A stretch of DNA of 6,234 nt, taken from contig DASRBO010000003.1 of the NCBI GenBank assembly GCA_035653595.1, positions 1-6,234 of the forward strand, written 5' to 3'. A model generated the notes under the pieces. It did not search any database. It saw only the letters and a list, made by a program, of their open reading frames with translations, and was not told the origin of the DNA. How positions within the stretch are numbered: the first letter of the stretch is position 1; the number at the start of each line of letters is the position of its first letter. This document shows, piece by piece, positions 4,379-6,234 of the stretch. Source of the stretch: DASRBO01 sp035653595 (lineage in GTDB: Bacteria; Actinomycetota; Acidimicrobiia; Acidimicrobiales; JAJPHE01). The position numbers were made by a program, and so were the translations under genes.

Positions 4379-5947
4379 ATGTCCGAGTTCGAGGCTATCC
4401 ATGCCGACCGCATCACGGGATCCCTGACCATGTACGACCGGCTCATCTTCAAGGGCCACCTGTCCCGGCTCTTCCCGGAGGGCTCCATCCGGGCCTACCT
4501 GTGGAGCCAGGGTGTCCTGGTCAAGGACTTCACCCCCTATGCCAAGGAGACGACCGCCCTGATCGCGGAGCACTGCCGGGCCCTGGCCACCGACGTTGGG
4601 GCTCCGGTCATCTACCTCGGCAAGGTCCGCTCCTGGGGCGGAGCCACCCAGCGCAAGGAGGACATGGCCAGGAAGATCGCCGAGCAGGACGGGGTCACGG
4701 AGGGCGTGGTGTGCCTCATCTCCGCCGTCGAGTCCTGCATCAGCGTCATGGTCCGCAAGCGCCACGAGACCCATCAGCTCGAGGTCTTCCGCCGCCAGCG
4801 GGCCTGCCTGCATCACTACCTGTATCTGATCGACCCGGAGTTCGGCTTCATGCACGTCCGGATCCAGGGCTGGATGCCCTACGAGATCCAGGTCTACATC
4901 AACGGCCGCGAGTGGCTGGCCCGTCAGCTCGACAAGGCCAAGGTGGGCTACCTCCGCCATGAGAACTCCCTCCAGCGCATCGACAACCTGGAGCGGGCCT
5001 CCGAGCTCTGCGAGACCTTCGCCCACCGGGCCTGGCCCAGGGTCCTCAACGCCTTCGCCCACATGGTCAACCCCCTGCTGGGGCGGATCACCCACGCTGG
5101 CTTCGGCGGTTACCGCTGGTGCGTGGACCAGGCCGAGATAGCCACCGACGTGATGTTCACCAGCCGGACCGAGCTGTTGCGGGTCTGGCCCGACATCCTC
5201 CGTCACGCCACCTTGAACCTGGGCTCGGATGACGTGCTGGGCTTCCTGGGCCGCAAGCTCTCCCCGAGCCTGGCGGCCGAGGTCTGCACCGACGCCAAGC
5301 GCCGCCCCGAGGGCTGGAGGGTCCGCCACCGGGTGGGGCGCAACTGGGTCAAGTGTTACGACAAGGGCTCGGTCCTGCGGGTCGAGACCGTCATCAACAA
5401 ACCGAGCGAGTTCCGGGCCCCCCGGGTCTTCACCGATCCCAAGGGCCGGCGCGAGCTGCGGTGGTTACCGATGAGAAAGGGCGTGGCCGACTTCTGGAGG
5501 AACTTCCAGGTCGGCATCGCCGCCAACCGCCGCTACCTGGACGCCCTGGCTGCGGCACCCCTCAAAGGCGAAGGCGTCGCCGCTCTTGACGCCTTGTGCC
5601 GGCCCAGAACCAAGAACGGGCGGACCATCGCCCGCTTCAACCCCCTCACCCCGGCCGACCTGGCGCTGTTCCGGGCCGTGCTGGCCGGACAAAACAACAT
5701 CAACGGCTTCCGGAACTCCGACATCACCAGACAGCTTTACCCTCGACCACCCGCAAACCTCGACGAAGCTCACCGGCGATGCGAGCGAGTGTCGCGACTG
5801 ATCGTCAAGCTGCGCGGTCACGGCCTTGTTGCCAAGGTTCCGCGCGCTCGGCTCTATCGCGTCACGCCCTACGGCCAGCGCGTTCTCGCCGCTGCTGTTG
5901 CCATCCACGACGAAGGCTTCGCCGATCGATATCTTGCCGCCGCGTAG
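4379..5947 (+). CDS. Uncharacterised 522-residue protein with C-terminal winged helix, likely mobile-element associated
   Basis: I know this family by sight as a widespread, often multicopy hypothetical protein, but cannot give it a function. The N-terminus has the family block RITGSLTMYDRLIFKGHL (11-28). A conserved middle follows: CLHHYLYLIDPEFGFMHVR (143-161), IQVYINGREWLARQL (170-184), GFGGYRWCVDQAEIATDVMF (241-260). Residues 308-345 hold RRPEG-x-RV-x-HR, then VKCYDKGSVLRVET (324-337); a Tyr-Asp-Lys followed by a Leu-Arg-x-Glu strand recalls rolling-circle replication proteins of phage and plasmids, a weak resemblance only. PLKGEGVAALDALCRPR (394-410) precedes a C-terminal winged helix (about 440-505) with RRCERVSRLIVKLRGHGL as recognition segment and RLYRVTPYGQ as wing. 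No signal peptide or membrane segment. Third-position GC is about 93% in the first 70 codons but about 64% in the last 70 (from about 5735). A replication, recombination or regulatory protein of a mobile element is my best inference. Confidence 0.9.
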   Translation: MSEFEAIHADRITGSLTMYDRLIFKGHLSRLFPEGSIRAYLWSQGVLVKDFTPYAKETTALIAEHCRALATDVGAPVIYLGKVRSWGGATQRKEDMARKIAEQDGVTEGVVCLISAVESCISVMVRKRHETHQLEVFRRQRACLHHYLYLIDPEFGFMHVRIQGWMPYEIQVYINGREWLARQLDKAKVGYLRHENSLQRIDNLERASELCETFAHRAWPRVLNAFAHMVNPLLGRITHAGFGGYRWCVDQAEIATDVMFTSRTELLRVWPDILRHATLNLGSDDVLGFLGRKLSPSLAAEVCTDAKRRPEGWRVRHRVGRNWVKCYDKGSVLRVETVINKPSEFRAPRVFTDPKGRRELRWLPMRKGVADFWRNFQVGIAANRRYLDALAAAPLKGEGVAALDALCRPRTKNGRTIARFNPLTPADLALFRAVLAGQNNINGFRNSDITRQLYPRPPANLDEAHRRCERVSRLIVKLRGHGLVAKVPRARLYRVTPYGQRVLAAAVAIHDEGFADRYLAAA

Positions 5948-5963
5948 CAACTGATCTGCTCTT

Positions 5964-5977
5964 GTCTCTCGCGAGAC
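5964..5977 (+). terminator. Small hairpin after the 522-residue gene
   Basis: GTCTC (5964-5968) pairs with GAGAC (5973-5977) around TCGC, 16 bases after the stop codon. No T-run follows. It may help end transcription; the stem is short. Confidence 0.3.
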
Positions 5978-6157
5978 GCAAATCTTGGGCGCTCAGAATC
6001 TATCGACGGCTTGGTGCTCGTCAATGCTGCACCGAACACCAGCCGGAACTGTCCCCGAACGCGCGGCGATCCAGCTCCGCCGCTCTGCCCGCCAAGTGCC
6101 GTTATCTCGAGGGCTCCCGAGGATGAGGCCTCTGAGCAGCAGCTCTGCCTTGTGGAC

Positions 6158-6234
6158 ATGTCATCGATGAGACCGTCAGTGCCGGACTCGATCCTCGCCG
6201 AGGCGACGAGCGAGCTGGTCCCGGAGCATGGCGT
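6158..6234 (+). CDS. Possible N-terminus of a gene cut by the window edge
   Basis: From the ATG at 6158 (or 6167) an open frame runs off the window for 25 complete codons with high third-position GC. It contains ILAEATSELVPEHG, which loosely recalls the first helix of TetR-type regulators but is one residue too long. No clear ribosome binding site precedes it. The opposite strand is equally open from the edge to a TGA at 6178-6176, reading MLRDQLARRLGEDRVRH, so the end of a minus-strand gene is an alternative. Confidence 0.2.
   Translation, partial: MSSMRPSVPDSILAEATSELVPEHG

Larger units (their letters stand above)
5948..6234. other. Right-edge region, mostly unassigned
   Basis: Base composition is less GC-rich than the body of the preceding gene. 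The frame of the 522-residue gene stays open after its TAG to the window edge, but the translation is Ser/Pro/Cys-rich up to about 6120 and is not protein-like. Apart from the hairpin at 5964-5977 and the possible gene edge from 6158, I see nothing definite. Confidence 0.4.

Noticed and set aside
4193..5329. 378-codon minus-strand open frame opposite the 522-residue gene
   Set aside because: Low-complexity Gly/Asp/Val/Leu-rich antisense frame caused by high GC; the plus strand carries the conserved motifs and the ribosome binding site.
4379..5947. Group II intron or reverse transcriptase reading of the 522-residue gene
   Set aside because: No YADD-type motif and no intron domain V-like sequence seen in the flanks.
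4195..5962. AGAGCAG (4195-4201) and CTGCTCT (5956-5962) as terminal inverted repeats of an element around the 522-residue gene
   Set aside because: Seven bases over two search regions of about 100 bases are expected by chance, and I find no target duplication beside them.
1..6234. CRISPR arrays, tRNA or rRNA genes
   Set aside because: No regularly spaced direct repeats of suitable length, no tRNA-like T-arm or acceptor pairing and no rRNA signatures were seen on either strand.

Overview
The window is high-GC DNA with the gene content of an actinobacterium: a stand-alone SARP/BTAD-type regulator, a small DUF1059 protein, an actinobacterial two-domain rhodanese and a tyrosine phosphatase with a KDR-type P-loop, several with GTG starts. 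An environmental actinobacterial lineage is likely; I cannot go below phylum from the sequence.

Layout. Bases 1-240 hold no gene I can defend. From 241 to 3262 all genes lie on the minus strand, in transcription order: DUF1059 protein (3262-3104), a hairpin terminator (3103-3070), the wreck of a short-chain dehydrogenase (3015-2779), a thiosulfate/3-mercaptopyruvate sulfurtransferase (2686-1826), a 315-base spacer with a perfect TATAAT box, a tyrosine phosphatase (1510-740), a hairpin, and a HEAT-repeat protein (687-241). The plus strand begins at 3312 with a SARP/BTAD regulator, divergent from the DUF1059 gene across 49 bases. After a 305-base spacer rich in palindromes and hairpins comes a 522-residue protein (4379-5947) of a family I know by sight but whose function I cannot name. 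The last 287 bases hold a hairpin and at most the edge of another gene.

How the parts relate. The phosphatase and HEAT genes may share a transcript, with a stable hairpin between them that could lower expression of the second. The DUF1059 and SARP genes share one short control region in which a pentamer recurs three times with exact 11-base spacing, the geometry of known SARP operators. The 522-residue gene looks like cargo or enzyme of a mobile or multicopy element: it stands alone, has its own structured leader and a very strong ribosome binding site, and its C-terminal winged-helix part has codon use clearly unlike the rest of the gene.

The points most worth following are the unknown 522-residue protein with its leader RNA, the codon-use break inside it, the internally deleted dehydrogenase pseudogene, and the 11-base repeats at the SARP start.
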